Position numbers and translations under genes: made by a program. A stretch of 64,000 nucleotides of DNA from Jiella flava (GTDB taxonomy: Bacteria > Pseudomonadota > Alphaproteobacteria > Rhizobiales > Rhizobiaceae), in NCBI RefSeq assembly GCF_017349315.1, contig NZ_JAFMPP010000009.1, forward strand, positions 62,001 through 126,000. The letters are read 5' to 3'. Positions 9,622 through 22,077 of the stretch are shown piece by piece. Below the pieces are notes generated by a model. It worked only from the letters and a program-made list of their open reading frames with translations, was not told the origin of the DNA and did not search any database. Position 1 is the stretch's first letter. The number at the start of each line of letters is the position of its first letter.

Positions 9622-10227
9622 ATGTTCGCAGTCATCAAGACCGGTGGCAAGCAGTACCGCGTCGCCACTGAAGACAAATTCACCATCGAGCGCATCGCCG
9701 GCGAGGCGGGCGATCTCGTGACCTTCAACGAAGTGCTGATGGTCGGCTCTTCGATTGGCGCTCCCTTCGTCGAAGGGGCGAGCGTCGCGGCCGAGATCGT
9801 CGAACAGACCCGTGGCAAGAAGGTTATCTCCTTCAAGAAGCGCCGCCGGCAGAATTCCAAGCGCACCCGTGGTCATCGTCAGGATCTGACCATGATCCGC
9901 GTCACCGAGATCCTCACCGACGGCAAGGCGCCGTCCGGCAAAACCAAGGCTGCCAAGGCGCCGAAGCAAGAGACGGCCGACACCGCTGTCGAGAGCGCGG
10001 AGACGCCGATGTTCACCACGCCGGCTGGCGCGGCGGATAAGCTGACCAAGATCAAGGGGATCGGTCCGGTCGCCGAGAAGCAGCTGAATGCGCAGGGTAT
10101 CACCACCTTCGCGCAGATCGCCGGCTTCACCGATGACGAGATTGCCAAGATTGATGCGGCGATGCCTTTCAGCGCCGCGCAGATCACCGAGTGGCGTGAG
10201 CAGGCCAAGGCCCTCGCGGCCGAGTAA
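9622..10227 (+). CDS. rplU: 50S ribosomal protein L21 with helix-hairpin-helix C-terminal extension
   Basis: Residues 1-102 are ordinary L21, beginning [14 protein letters not shown] and including the basic [16 protein letters not shown] segment that binds 23S rRNA. L21 is usually about 100-105 residues; this one is 201. After a charged Ala/Lys linker (about 103-130), residues 135-201 contain [20 protein letters not shown], a helix-hairpin-helix-like module of the kind found in DNA-binding proteins and repeated in extended alphaproteobacterial L21 proteins. Its role there is not established to my knowledge. Start at ATG 9622 with GGAG about 9 bases upstream. rpmA follows 64 bases downstream and shares the promoter at 9474-9502 and the terminator at 10636-10670. 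Confidence 0.97.
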   Translation: MFAVIKTGGKQYRVATEDKFTIERIAGEAGDLVTFNEVLMVGSSIGAPFVEGASVAAEIVEQTRGKKVISFKKRRRQNSKRTRGHRQDLTMIRVTEILTDGKAPSGKTKAAKAPKQETADTAVESAETPMFTTPAGAADKLTKIKGIGPVAEKQLNAQGITTFAQIAGFTDDEIAKIDAAMPFSAAQITEWREQAKALAAE

Positions 10228-10291
10228 GATGCAAATTCGACGGGCCGCCGCGCGCTGGCCTGCTGCCTGACCCAGGCAAGGAGATTGAACG

Positions 10292-10561
10292 ATGGCACAT
10301 AAAAAAGCTGGCGGTTCCTCGCGTAACGGTCGCGATTCGGAATCCAAACGTCTCGGCGTGAAGAAATTCGGCGGCGAAGCCGTGATCCCGGGCAACATCC
10401 TCGTGCGTCAACGCGGCACGCGTTGGCATCCGGGCGTCAATGTCGGCCTTGGTAAGGACCATACCCTGTTTGCCAAGGCGGAAGGCACGGTTGCTTTCCA
10501 GAAGAAGGCCAACGGCCGAACCTACGTAGCAATTATGCCGAAAGCAGAAGCAGCCGAATGA
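10292..10561 (+). CDS. rpmA: 50S ribosomal protein L27
   Basis: An 89-residue L27. The N-terminus [18 protein letters not shown] is the conserved tail that reaches the peptidyl transferase centre, followed by LGVKKFGGE and [10 protein letters not shown]. There is no N-terminal extension, so no protease-processed leader of the Firmicute type is expected. AGGAGA lies 8 bases upstream of the ATG. It is the second gene of the rplU-rpmA operon, an order widely conserved next to obgE; here two genes intervene before obgE. Confidence 0.99.
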   Translation: MAHKKAGGSSRNGRDSESKRLGVKKFGGEAVIPGNILVRQRGTRWHPGVNVGLGKDHTLFAKAEGTVAFQKKANGRTYVAIMPKAEAAE

Positions 10562-10635
10562 CCGGAGCTTCGAAGCGCCGGCGTTCCAACGACCCGGCGC
10601 TGAGAAGACCAGAAGGCATCGCCTGACGGATCGAG

Positions 10636-10670
10636 CGAAAGGGGAGATGGACCGCCGTCTCCCCTTTTCG
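10636..10670 (+). terminator. Rho-independent terminator of rplU-rpmA
   Basis: Stem CGAAAGGGGAG (10636-10646) with CTCCCCTTTTCG (10659-10670), one bulged base, and four T residues inside the distal arm. It lies 75 bases after rpmA and just before the next gene's ribosome-binding site, so the next gene must have its own promoter or depend on readthrough. Confidence 0.65.
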
Positions 10671-10691
10671 CTTGACAGGAAGGACGATGCG

Positions 10692-11278
10692 ATGACGGAC
10701 GAGGAGACGACCGAGAGACCGAGGGCGCGCGAGCGCGTCACCCGGGCGATCGTGACGCCGAGACTGAGATTGAGGCCGCTGGCACTTGGCGACGCGCCGA
10801 CGGTCGCGAAACTGCTCGACGATTACGACATCGTCAAGATGCTGTCGCGGTTGCCCTGGCCTTACAGCCTCGACGACGCCGAGAGCTTCATCGCCGATCA
10901 TGGTGAGGAGACCGTCTTCGCGATTTGCGTCAAAGCGAGCGGGGGTCTGGTCGGTCTCTGCGGCCTTCAGCCGGACGAGACGCGGATGGATCGCGGCGAA
11001 CTCGGCTTCTGGATCGGGCGCCCGCATTGGGGCAACGGCTATGCAACGGAAGCGGCGCATGCGGCGATCGACTACGGTTTTACCGCGCTTCGGCTCAACG
11101 AGATCACCGTGAACTGCCGGGTGATCAACGATGCCTCGCGCCGGGTGATCTGGAAGTGCGGCTTTCGCTTTCGCGGCAACGGCATGATCGACACGGTCGC
11201 GGCCGGACGGGTCGCGGCGGAGCATTTCGTTCTCGACCGCTCCTGCTGGCGCTCGCTCAAATCCTGGGGGGAGGCGTG

Positions 11279-11279
<1 letters not shown>
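10692..11279 (+). CDS. GNAT-family N-acetyltransferase (RimJ/RimL type)
   Basis: A 195-residue acetyltransferase of the RimJ/RimL-like branch of the GNAT superfamily. It opens with TPRLRLRPLALGDAP, the usual first strand, then ELGFWIGRPHWGNGYATEA, where the glycine-rich loop binds the pyrophosphate of acetyl-CoA, and ends with NCRVINDASRRVIWKCGF, the usual Asn-x-x-S-x-x-V-x-x-K-x-G-F pattern. Start ATG 10692 is favoured by AGGAAGGA ending 7 bases upstream; an in-frame ATG at 10647 would fall in the terminator loop. The substrate (ribosomal protein, other protein or small molecule) cannot be told. The next gene starts within the stop codon, so the two are coupled. Confidence 0.88.
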
Positions 11280-14266
<2,987 letters not shown>

Positions 14267-14277
14267 GGAGAGCGAAG

Positions 14278-15564
14278 ATGCTCGACAAGACCATAAGCGG
14301 CGAGATTTCGGTCTCGGACATGATGGGCGCCATCGGACGCCGCGCCCGCAGCGCCGCCCGTCAACTCGCGACGGTGCCGGCTTCGCAAAAGGATGCCGCG
14401 CTGCTTGCCATGGCCGCGGCTTTGAATGCCGCGATCCCGGCGATCCTCGAGGCCAACGGCGCGGATGTCGCGCGGGCCCAGGAGAGCGGCGCGAGCGCCG
14501 CCTTCATCGACCGGCTGACGCTGAATGCGGCCCGCGTCGTTGCCATGTCGGAAGGGCTGCGCACGATCGCCGCGCTGCCTGATCCGGTCGGCACGACCAT
14601 CGCCGCGTGGGAGCGCCCGAATGGCCTTGCGATCGAGCGCGTGCGCACGCCGCTCGGCGTCATCGGCGTGATCTACGAAAGCCGGCCGAATGTCACGGCC
14701 GATGCCGGCGCCCTGTGCCTGAAAGCCGGCAATGCGGTGATCCTGCGCGGCGGCTCGGATTCGGCGCAGTCGGCTCGTGCGATCCATGCCGCGCTCGTTG
14801 CGGGTCTGACGGTTGCCGGTTTGCCCGAGGATGCGATCCAGATCGTGCCGACCACCGATCGCGCCGCCGTCGGCGACATGCTGAAAGGGCTGTCCGGCAA
14901 TCTCGACGTTATCGTGCCGCGGGGCGGGCGCTCGCTCGTCGCGCGCGTCCAGGACGAGGCTCGGGTGCCGGTCTTTGCCCATCTCGAAGGCCTTTGCCAC
15001 GTCTATGTTGACGCGTCGGCGGATCTCTCCATGGCGATCGACATCGTCGTCAATTCCAAGATGCGGCGCACCGGCATTTGCGGCGCGGCGGAAACGCTGC
15101 TCGTCGATCGAGCGGTGGCGGCGACTCATCTGGTGCCGATCCTCGAGTCATTGGCGCAAAAGGGCTGCCAGATCCGCGCGACAGACGAGGTGCGGGCGCT
15201 GTTTGCCGCAAGCGAACGGGCCGAGCCGGTCGATTTCGACACCGAATATCTCGACGCGATCATCTCGGTGGCTCTGGTCGATGGTGTTGCCGGGGCGATC
15301 GCGCATATCGAGCGGCATTCCTCCCACCACACCGAGGCGATCGTCGCCGACGACGCGGCGGCGGTGGCGGCCTTCATGAACGGCATCGATTCGGCCATTC
15401 TGCTGCACAACGCCTCGACCCAGTTTGCCGATGGCGGTGAATTCGGCATGGGGGCGGAAATCGGCATCGCCACCGGCAAGATGCATGCCCGTGGTCCGGT
15501 CGGCGTCGAGCAGCTGACGAGCTTCAACTACCGCGTCCGCGGCAATGGCCAGACGCGTCCTTGA
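14278..15564 (+). CDS. proA: Gamma-glutamyl phosphate reductase
   Basis: A 428-residue NADPH-dependent reductase that converts glutamyl-5-phosphate to the semialdehyde, the second step of proline synthesis. It shows the aldehyde-dehydrogenase-like fold, with [20 protein letters not shown] near residues 135-153, VPRGGRSL (213-220) and the catalytic cysteine in [10 protein letters not shown] (Cys268). The length matches the family. GGAGAGCG precedes the ATG by a few bases. It lies between proB (11 bases upstream) and nadD (TTGA overlap), so proline and NAD synthesis genes share one transcript with ribosome-maturation genes. Confidence 0.98.
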   Translation: MLDKTISGEISVSDMMGAIGRRARSAARQLATVPASQKDAALLAMAAALNAAIPAILEANGADVARAQESGASAAFIDRLTLNAARVVAMSEGLRTIAALPDPVGTTIAAWERPNGLAIERVRTPLGVIGVIYESRPNVTADAGALCLKAGNAVILRGGSDSAQSARAIHAALVAGLTVAGLPEDAIQIVPTTDRAAVGDMLKGLSGNLDVIVPRGGRSLVARVQDEARVPVFAHLEGLCHVYVDASADLSMAIDIVVNSKMRRTGICGAAETLLVDRAVAATHLVPILESLAQKGCQIRATDEVRALFAASERAEPVDFDTEYLDAIISVALVDGVAGAIAHIERHSSHHTEAIVADDAAAVAAFMNGIDSAILLHNASTQFADGGEFGMGAEIGIATGKMHARGPVGVEQLTSFNYRVRGNGQTRP

Positions 15565-16208
15565 AGAACGACGGGACGAGTTTCGAACGCGCCCGCGCGG
15601 CATCGGCCTTGGCGATTCCGCCCGGCCATCGCGGGATGTGCGTCGGTCTGTTCGGCGGATCGTTCAATCCGCCCCATGACGGGCACCGGCTGGTGGCGGA
15701 AACGGCCATGCGCCGTCTTGGCCTGACCCGGCTGTGGTGGATCGTCAGCCCCGGCAATCCGCTCAAGGACCACGGCGTGCTGGCGCCGATCGACGAACGC
15801 CTCGATCGCGTCCGGGCGCTCGCCTCGCGCACCCGCACCGACGTCACCGCCTTCGAGGCGCGGTTCCGCGTGCGCTATACCGCCGACACGCTGGCCATCG
15901 TGCGCCAGCGCCGCTCCGATCTGAGGCTGGTCTGGGTGATGGGCGCCGACAGCATGGCGACGTTTCATCGGTGGCAGGAATGGCGCTGGATCGCCGAAAA
16001 CGTCCCGATTGCGGTGGTCGACCGGCCGAACATCACCTTCGCCGCGCTCGCCTCGCCTTTTGCCCGGCGTTATGCCTTTGCGCGGGTCCCCCAGCATGAG
16101 GCAAGCAGCCTGCCCTATCGTCCGGCGCCGGCCTGGACATTTCTGTTTGGGCCGCGCAACGCGATGTCGTCGACGAAACTGCGTGGGAAGATGTCATCGC
16201 CGTCTTGA
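15561..16208 (+). CDS. nadD: Nicotinate-nucleotide adenylyltransferase
   Basis: A 215-residue enzyme that adenylates nicotinate mononucleotide in NAD synthesis. [14 protein letters not shown] holds the HxGH-type nucleotidyl transfer motif, and SSTKLRG near the C-terminus is the ISSTxxR motif. The residue pattern [17 protein letters not shown] is typical of NadD. The annotated start is TTG 15561, overlapping the proA stop as TTGA. An in-frame ATG at 15636 would give a shorter protein starting directly before the catalytic loop and leaves less of the usual N-terminus. rsfS begins within the stop codon. Confidence 0.95.
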   Translation: MKNDGTSFERARAASALAIPPGHRGMCVGLFGGSFNPPHDGHRLVAETAMRRLGLTRLWWIVSPGNPLKDHGVLAPIDERLDRVRALASRTRTDVTAFEARFRVRYTADTLAIVRQRRSDLRLVWVMGADSMATFHRWQEWRWIAENVPIAVVDRPNITFAALASPFARRYAFARVPQHEASSLPYRPAPAWTFLFGPRNAMSSTKLRGKMSSPS

Positions 16209-16708
16209 AACGGACACGGAACATTGCCTACATTACGTCTGCCGGTGCCATTCCGGCCCGGTCAGTTGCCCCGGAGAAAGGGAAAACGACACTGAGACAA
16301 GCGGCTCAAACGAAGGGTGTCTTCGAGATCTCCCCTTCTGAAGCGCCTGCCACCGACGTTTCGGTCGGCGGGACCGCCATCGACCTCGTGATGCAGAGTC
16401 TTGAAGACTCAAAGGGCGAGGACATCGTCTCCATCGATCTGAGCGGAAAGTCGGCACTGGCTGACTTCATGGTGGTCGTCTCCGGACGATCGAACCGCCA
16501 TGTCATGGCCATCGCCGATCATCTGCTTCGCCACCTGAAAGATCACGGCTTCGGGACCGCCAAGGTCGAAGGCCTGCAAAATGGTGACTGGGTGTTGATC
16601 GACGCCGGCGATATCATCGTCCATGTCTTCCGGCCGGAAATCCGCAGCTTCTACAATATCGAGAAGATGTGGACGGTCGGCGACGCCGGAGACGCGACGG
16701 TCCATTGA
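16205..16708 (+). CDS. rsfS: Ribosomal silencing factor RsfS
   Basis: Residues from about 60 onward are the RsfS/Iojap domain (LVMQSLEDSKGEDIVSIDL, GRSNRHVMAIADHL, GDIIVHVFRP, FYNIEKMW), which binds L14 and keeps ribosomal subunits apart in starved cells. The frame from TTG 16205 gives 167 residues, longer than the usual 105-140. The first 50 residues are not conserved to my eye. The TTG overlaps the nadD stop as TTGA like two other junctions in this operon, so I kept it. A later non-ATG start is possible. The gap to rlmH is 52 bases. Confidence 0.93.
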   Translation: MKRTRNIAYITSAGAIPARSVAPEKGKTTLRQAAQTKGVFEISPSEAPATDVSVGGTAIDLVMQSLEDSKGEDIVSIDLSGKSALADFMVVVSGRSNRHVMAIADHLLRHLKDHGFGTAKVEGLQNGDWVLIDAGDIIVHVFRPEIRSFYNIEKMWTVGDAGDATVH

Positions 16709-16760
16709 CCTCCGCGACGTGGCAACGAGGCTCGACCGGCCCTGCCGAGGGGCGGGACCG

Positions 16761-17243
16761 GTGAGGCTGGCCATCGCCGCCGTCGGGCGCATGAAACAGG
16801 GACCGGATCGCGCCTTGGTCGATCGCTATCTCGACCGGTTGTCAAAGGTCGGCGGCGCGGTTGGGCTGGATTTTCGTGGCCTCAAGGAAACCGTCGAGTC
16901 GCGGCTCGACACCGTTCCTGCCCGGCGCAGGGACGAAGCGGCGCGGTTGACGACAGGTCTTTCCGAGGACTGCGTGCGGGTCGTGTTCGACGAGCGTGGC
17001 AAGAGCCTGTCTTCGGAAGACTTTGCGGCGCTGCTCGGCGACTGGCGCGACGCCGGCCGTCGCGAGGTTTGCTTTTTTCTAGGGGGACCGGACGGACATG
17101 ATCCGGACCTCGCAGACGGCGCGGAACGGCTCATCGCCTTCGGCAAGATGACCTTTCCCCATCAGATCGCGCGGCTGATGCTGGCCGAGCAACTTTATCG
17201 CGCGGCAACGATTCTCGCCGGTCATCCCTATCATCGCGCCTGA
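16761..17243 (+). CDS. rlmH: 23S rRNA pseudouridine-1915 N3-methyltransferase
   Basis: A 160-residue SPOUT-class methyltransferase acting on the 70S ribosome at position 1915 of 23S rRNA. The knot region CFFLGGPDGHD and the C-terminal FGKMTFPHQIARLMLAEQLYRA with HPYHRA ending are diagnostic. Start is GTG 16761 (VRLAIAAVGRMKQGP), preceded by GAGGGGCGGGA. It follows rsfS as in many proteobacteria. A 333-base gap without a recognisable gene comes next. Confidence 0.97.
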   Translation: MRLAIAAVGRMKQGPDRALVDRYLDRLSKVGGAVGLDFRGLKETVESRLDTVPARRRDEAARLTTGLSEDCVRVVFDERGKSLSSEDFAALLGDWRDAGRREVCFFLGGPDGHDPDLADGAERLIAFGKMTFPHQIARLMLAEQLYRAATILAGHPYHRA

Positions 17244-17576
17244 TCCGTCAGAACGCTCTTCCACCTCGAGGCAATCGCGCGACGGCGTTGCGTGGGGGCC
17301 TCAATCGATACCAAACCGTCTTGCCCATCCTCGTCGCGAACGTTGCGATTTGCTACTGTTGTGCGGTGTTATCCGATGACCGCCAACGGTCGACGGCACG
17401 GATTTTCCTTGCGGCGGCCTGGTCGCCTTGGCGGACGCGGTTTTCGCTCCGGCGCGGAAGGCGCGACGCGGCGTGCACGCCGGCTGCTGGATGACGATGT
17501 CGGACTGCTGCATGGTTGATGGTTTGTTAACGGCCGCACGCCATGATCGCTTGGTTTGCAAACGGGACGGAAGACG
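17244..17576 (+). other. Intergenic stretch between rlmH and the envC-like gene
   Basis: No open frame here has coding character in either direction, and I found no RNA gene, clear terminator or repeat. The segment probably holds the promoter and leader of the envC-ctpA pair, but no convincing -35/-10 pair could be picked by eye. Confidence 0.5.
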
Positions 17577-19277
17577 GTGACGGCGAGGCGGCGAAGCGGC
17601 GAGAAGGGGCGAGGCCTTGCGGCGCGCGGATGCCGCGCTCGCCTGACGGCCGTGTTGTGCTGCGCGGCCGCGCTCGCTCTGGCATCGCTCTCGCCGGCGG
17701 TCGCGACGTCGCCGCCTGACATCGACGCCACCGAGGTCGCGTCCATCGCGCCGCCGACATCGGCGGCGATCGAAGCGCGGCAGCAAAAGACCTCGGCCGA
17801 ACTCGCCGATCTTGCAGCCCGCATCGAGCTTTCGCATGCGACGATCCAGAAGCTCGATGATGAGATCTCGACGGTCGCGGCCGATCGCACCAAGCTGCGC
17901 GCCGCATTGGCGACGGCGACCGCGGTCCAGCGCAAGGTCAGCGGCGAGCTCGAAGAGACCGAGAAGCGAATCAACACGCTTGCCACGGAAGAAGACGGCA
18001 TTCGCTCGTCGCTCGCCTCGCGCCGGGACGTTCTCGCCGAGGTGCTGGGAGCGCTCGAACGGATGGGCCGCAAACCGCCGCCGGCGCTGTTGGTGCGGCC
18101 ACGCGACGCGCTCGGCGCCGTGCGCAGCGCGATTTTGCTGGGGGCCGTCGTGCCGTCGCTGCGGAAGGAAACCGAGGCGCTGGTCGCCGATCTGGACCGC
18201 CTCGCCAAGGTCAAGGCGTCGATCGTCGCAGAGAAGGACCATTTTGCCGCGCAGATGAAGGACCATCGCGAGGAAGAGCTGCGGCTCTCCAAGCTGTTTC
18301 AGGAAAAGCAGCGGCTGGAAGCCGAAAGTCGCCAGCAGCGCGCGAGCGAAGGCGAGCGGGCGGCTTTGCTCGCACGCAAGGCCCGCGATCTGAAAGACCT
18401 GATTGCCTCGCTGCAGAGCGAAGCGGACACGGCGCGAGCCCGCGAGGCGGCGGCGCAAAAGGAGCAGGAGCGTCAGCTTGCCCTGGCGCAAAAGCGCGCA
18501 GCCAAAGCAAATGCCGATCGCGCCGCCGCGACGGAGCGGCTGGCGCTCGAGCGCGCCAATGAGACGACGCATACGGCCAACGGCCAGACCGGCCGGGTCG
18601 TCGCATCCCTGCCGAGCGAGACGCCCGGCGCGGATTCGGGCGTGACCGCGGCCGAGACGGCGGGCCCGTCGAACGGTCCGGCTGTGAGCCAAGCCGCAGA
18701 CGCCGCATCGGCCAGGACTGCGACCGGTGACACCAAGGTGGCGGCGTTGCAGCCCTCGCCAGACGGGGCTGGCCGTTACGATATTGCCGCATTACGAAAC
18801 AAGACGACGTTACTCGCCCCCGCTGCCCCATTTTCGACACTCAAGGGCCGTTTGTCGAAGCCTGTGCTTGGGAGACAGACCATTGGATTTGGCGACAAGG
18901 ACGATATCGGTAGGCTCGCGACGGGGGTTTCCTTCGCCGCGCGAGCGGGTGACGTCGTCATCTCGCCGGCAGACGGGACGGTGCTCTATTCCGGTCCCTT
19001 CCGGTCCTACGGTCAACTCTTGATCCTCGACGCCGGCGACGGCTATCATATCGTCTTGGCCGGTATGGAGCGGATCGACGTTGCGAGTGGCCAGTTCGTT
19101 TCGGCGGGTGAGCCCGTGGCGTTGATGGGCGCTAGACGACTGGCGAGCGTGCAGGTTGCCGAGTTCGGCGCGGCCGAACCCACACTGTATGTCGAGTTTC
19201 GCAAGGACGGAAAACCGGTTGATCCGACCCCTTGGTGGACGGAAGAACCCTCTGGAAGGACGAGGAATGATTCGTAA
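17577..19277 (+). CDS. EnvC-like murein hydrolase activator with degenerate LytM domain
   Basis: About 566 residues: an N-terminal signal or anchor (hydrophobic TAVLCCAAALALASLSPAVA), long coiled coils rich in Glu/Lys/Arg (about residues 55-330), an Ala/Thr-rich linker, and a C-terminal M23/LytM-type domain (about 430-560). Zinc-binding motifs of active M23 enzymes are missing: the HxH position reads LYVEF and the first histidine/aspartate motif is absent. This fits an activator of amidases in daughter-cell separation, not a hydrolase. GTG 17577 has a GGACGGAAGA site upstream; TTG 17556 is an alternative. It overlaps ctpA by 11 bases, an arrangement seen in many alphaproteobacteria. Confidence 0.86.
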   Translation: MTARRRSGEKGRGLAARGCRARLTAVLCCAAALALASLSPAVATSPPDIDATEVASIAPPTSAAIEARQQKTSAELADLAARIELSHATIQKLDDEISTVAADRTKLRAALATATAVQRKVSGELEETEKRINTLATEEDGIRSSLASRRDVLAEVLGALERMGRKPPPALLVRPRDALGAVRSAILLGAVVPSLRKETEALVADLDRLAKVKASIVAEKDHFAAQMKDHREEELRLSKLFQEKQRLEAESRQQRASEGERAALLARKARDLKDLIASLQSEADTARAREAAAQKEQERQLALAQKRAAKANADRAAATERLALERANETTHTANGQTGRVVASLPSETPGADSGVTAAETAGPSNGPAVSQAADAASARTATGDTKVAALQPSPDGAGRYDIAALRNKTTLLAPAAPFSTLKGRLSKPVLGRQTIGFGDKDDIGRLATGVSFAARAGDVVISPADGTVLYSGPFRSYGQLLILDAGDGYHIVLAGMERIDVASGQFVSAGEPVALMGARRLASVQVAEFGAAEPTLYVEFRKDGKPVDPTPWWTEEPSGRTRNDS

Positions 19278-20646
19278 GCTCTCGATACTCTTCGCCGGCG
19301 TGCTGATGGGGGCCACGGCGATGACCGTGGTCAGTCAGAGCCAAGGCGTTGCCAATGCAGCCGGGTCCGATACCTATCGACAGCTTGCGATTTTCGGTGA
19401 CGTGTTCGAGCGCGTTCGCGCCCAGTATGTCACCAAGCCCGATGATCAGCAGTTGGTCGAGTCGGCGATCAACGGCATGCTCACCTCGCTCGATCCGCAT
19501 TCGAGCTACATGAATGCCAAGGAAGCGGCCGAGATGCGCACCGAGACGCGCGGCCAATTCGGCGGCCTCGGCATCGAAGTCACCATGCAGGACGATCTGG
19601 TCAAGGTCGTTTCGCCTTTCGAGGGCACCCCGGCCGACAAGGCGGGCGTTCTCGCCGGCGATCTGATCGCCGAGATCAACGGCGAGCAGGTTCGCGGCCT
19701 GACCCTTGGCCAGGCAGTCGACAAGATGAAGGGCGACATCGGCACGACGGTGACGCTGACCATCATCCGTCAGGGCGCGACCAAGCCGATCCGCCTGACG
19801 CTGACTCGCGCCGAAATCAAGGTGCCGTCGGTGCGCCACTCGGTCGAGGCGGGCGATGTCGGCTACATCAAGCTGTTGAAGTTCAACGAGCAGACGACGG
19901 TCGGCCTCGAGGACGCGATTGCCGATATCAAGCAGAAGGTCGGCGAGAAGAACCTCAAGGGCTACATCCTGGATCTGCGCCGCAATCCGGGCGGTCTGCT
20001 CGACGAGGCGGTTTCGGTTTCCGATGCCTTCCTGAAGAAGGGCGAGATCGTCTCGACCCGCGGGCGCAATCCCGACGAGACCCGGCGCTACAATGCCCGG
20101 CCCGGTGACGACATCGACGGCAAGCCGCTGATCGTTCTGATCAACGGCGGTTCGGCATCGGCATCGGAGATCGTCGCCGGTGCGCTGCAGGATCAGCGCC
20201 GGGCAACGCTGATCGGCACCCGGTCTTTCGGCAAGGGCTCGGTGCAGACCATCATCCCGCTCGGCCAGAACGGTGCGTTGCGATTGACGACGGCGCTCTA
20301 CTACACGCCGTCGGGCAAATCGATCCAGGGCACGGGCATCAATCCGGACATCACGGTCGCTCAGCCGCTGCCGAAGGAGATCCGCGAGCAGATGGGTCTC
20401 GACGGCGAGGATGAGCTGTCGCGCGGTGAATCGTCCTTGCGCGGTCACATCCAGGGCAAGAACGAGACCTCCGAGGGCTCGGGCTCGCTCGACTATGTGC
20501 CGCCGGAGACGAAGGACGACATCCAGCTGAACTATGCGATCGATCTTCTGAACGGGAAAAAGCAGAACGCCATGTTCCCGCCGAAGCAGGAGGCGAGTGC
20601 CAAGGCGGTGACCGACACGGAAGCCAGCAACAACGCCAAGAACTGA
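19267..20646 (+). CDS. ctpA: Carboxy-terminal processing protease (S41 family)
   Basis: A 459-residue periplasmic serine protease. It has a signal peptide or anchor (residues 5-32), a helical region, a PDZ domain (about 95-180, GGLGIEVTMQDD) and a tail-specific protease domain. The catalytic set reads Ser298 in GGSASASE, Lys323 in SFGKGSVQ and Gln327; the spacings of 25 and 29 equal those of E. coli Prc. It probably trims cell-wall enzymes or other envelope proteins. ATG 19267 follows GGAAGGACGAGG and overlaps the envC-like gene, so the two are coupled. The C-terminal 70 residues are charged and not conserved. A strong terminator follows. Confidence 0.97.
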   Translation: MIRKLSILFAGVLMGATAMTVVSQSQGVANAAGSDTYRQLAIFGDVFERVRAQYVTKPDDQQLVESAINGMLTSLDPHSSYMNAKEAAEMRTETRGQFGGLGIEVTMQDDLVKVVSPFEGTPADKAGVLAGDLIAEINGEQVRGLTLGQAVDKMKGDIGTTVTLTIIRQGATKPIRLTLTRAEIKVPSVRHSVEAGDVGYIKLLKFNEQTTVGLEDAIADIKQKVGEKNLKGYILDLRRNPGGLLDEAVSVSDAFLKKGEIVSTRGRNPDETRRYNARPGDDIDGKPLIVLINGGSASASEIVAGALQDQRRATLIGTRSFGKGSVQTIIPLGQNGALRLTTALYYTPSGKSIQGTGINPDITVAQPLPKEIREQMGLDGEDELSRGESSLRGHIQGKNETSEGSGSLDYVPPETKDDIQLNYAIDLLNGKKQNAMFPPKQEASAKAVTDTEASNNAKN

Positions 20647-20695
20647 CGCGAATGGTGCGGCGCGCTGGCGCCGCATTGCCCGTTCGAGCCAATCG

Positions 20696-20729
20696 AAAGC
20701 CCGGCCGCCATCCTGCGGCCGGGCTTTTT
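20696..20729 (+). terminator. Rho-independent terminator after ctpA
   Basis: AAAGCCCGGCCGC (20696-20708) pairs with GCGGCCGGGCTTT inside 20715-20727, closing a loop of about six bases and ending in a run of five T. It is a textbook terminator 49 bases after the ctpA stop. Confidence 0.9.
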
Positions 20730-20810
20730 GCGTCGGTCTGAAAGCGCGCCGAGGCACGGCGGTTTACCGATGCCGGAGGTTTTGCTGGCGCGCACTCTGA
20801 TTGAGCCTCC

Positions 20811-20857
20811 GCATCGGGCTTTGCCGAAAATCGATTCTGGTTTTTGGGCCGATGCTG
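20811..20857. repeat. Partial copy of composite palindromic intergenic repeat
   Basis: Carries the module CCGAAAATCG-ATTC-TGGTTTTTGG flanked by GCATCGGGCTTTG and GGCCGATGCTG, closely matching the copies at 35663-35733 and 59037-59147. Changes in the right arm keep pairing through G-U, so the hairpin is preserved. It lies in the leader of the downstream deacetylase gene. Confidence 0.7.
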
Positions 20858-20920
20858 TGGGCTGGCTGCGCGGAGCCTAAGGCGAGGCTGGCGAAAGCCT
20901 CGAACGCTAGTGATGGGCCC

Positions 20921-22069
20921 ATGTCCATCGAAGGTGAACTTTACCGGCCATTAGGGCTGAAGCATGAACGGCGTCCCGTCGCATGGCGGCTGCCGACGTC
21001 GTCCGAAGTGCTGCTTGTCGTCGGCATGCTCACCCTCGCAGCCACCTCCGTGTGGGTGGTGATGCATGGCCATGCGCCGCGGCGGATGGCCGATATTCTC
21101 GCCGAGCCAGCGGCGCGGCCGGCGCCGGTCGTCGTCGACAAGCGACCGAAGATCGTCGCGCGTCCGATGGCCGTGCCCCAGGGCCCGACAATCATTACGC
21201 CCAACGGAATCAGTCAGCCGGCGACGTTCCGGGTCGAGGATCCCACCGATTATCGCCAGCCGCCATCGATGGCCTATATGCCCGATCCGGCCTTAATCGA
21301 AAAAAGCCCATACGGTCCGCTGCCGATCCGCGCGGCCGATGGGCGGCGGCCGTTCGACGTCTATCGCGGCAGCTGGAGCGGCAAGCCAGCCACCCGCATC
21401 GCCATCGTCGTCGGCGGCATGGGGATCAGTCAGACCGGCAGCATGGAGGCTGTCGATCAGTTGCCGAAAGGCGTGACCTTCGGCTTTTCGCCCACCGGCA
21501 ACAGTCTCGATCGCTGGATGCATGCTGCGCGCCGCGGCGGCCACGAATTGCTTCTCCAGGTGCCGCTGGAGCCGTTCGGCTATCCGTCCGTCAATCCAGG
21601 CCGTGGCACCTTCACCGTCGCGCAGGCCGCGGCCGGCAAATTCGCCGACCTTTACGCCGCGCTCGGCTCGATGACGAATTATGTCGGCGTGATGAACTAC
21701 ATGGGCGGCCGTTTCGTCGGCGACAAGGCGGCGATGGATCCGTTCATCTCAGAGCTTGGCCGCCGCGGCCTGATGTATTTTGACGACGGGTCGCAGCCGC
21801 GCTCGCTCGGTAAGGACACCGCGCTCGTCGATGGCGTGCCGGCGGCAACGGCCAATATCCTGCTCGACGACAGCCAGGATCCGGCGGCGATCGACAAGCA
21901 GCTCGACACGTTGGAGAACATCGCTCGGGCGCAGGGCTCGGCGATCGGTGTCGCCTCGGCCTTCGAGCAGTCTATCGAGACGATCGCGGCATGGATTCCG
22001 GAGGCTGAAAAGCGCGGCATCGAGATCGTCCCGGTCTCGGCGCTTGCCTATGATCCCGAGGCCAACTGA
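20921..22069 (+). CDS. Divergent polysaccharide deacetylase family protein (DUF610/YibQ type)
   Basis: A 382-residue membrane-anchored protein: a short cytoplasmic N-terminus, one transmembrane helix (about residues 29-48), a Pro/Ala-rich periplasmic linker and a C-terminal domain (about 150-380) of the divergent polysaccharide deacetylase family. Motifs include IAIVVGGMGIS, VTFGFSPTGNSLDRWMHAAR, GHELLLQVPLEPFGYPSVNPG, NYMGGRF and RGLMYFDDGS. In family members the canonical NodB metal site is altered, so deacetylase activity is uncertain. In many alphaproteobacteria this gene follows ctpA, as here. ATG 20921 is preceded by a weak site; the frame is open further up, but that part is the palindromic repeat. 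Confidence 0.88.
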   Translation: MSIEGELYRPLGLKHERRPVAWRLPTSSEVLLVVGMLTLAATSVWVVMHGHAPRRMADILAEPAARPAPVVVDKRPKIVARPMAVPQGPTIITPNGISQPATFRVEDPTDYRQPPSMAYMPDPALIEKSPYGPLPIRAADGRRPFDVYRGSWSGKPATRIAIVVGGMGISQTGSMEAVDQLPKGVTFGFSPTGNSLDRWMHAARRGGHELLLQVPLEPFGYPSVNPGRGTFTVAQAAAGKFADLYAALGSMTNYVGVMNYMGGRFVGDKAAMDPFISELGRRGLMYFDDGSQPRSLGKDTALVDGVPAATANILLDDSQDPAAIDKQLDTLENIARAQGSAIGVASAFEQSIETIAAWIPEAEKRGIEIVPVSALAYDPEAN

Positions 22070-22077
22070 CCCGCTTG

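Noticed and set aside
10925-11278. Upstream extension of the DUF3833 frame inside the acetyltransferase gene
   Set aside because: The signal peptide and lipobox lie just after ATG 11279, which overlaps the preceding stop and has a good ribosome-binding site.
17301-18692. A 463-codon minus-strand frame opposite the envC-like gene
   Set aside because: Composition dominated by Arg/Gly/Leu with no motif; the plus strand has a signal peptide, coiled coils and a LytM-type domain.
19132-20757. A 541-codon open frame on the minus strand opposite ctpA
   Set aside because: It is an antisense frame kept open by high GC; its protein is an arginine/leucine/histidine-rich composition without family motifs, while the plus strand encodes an unmistakable protease.
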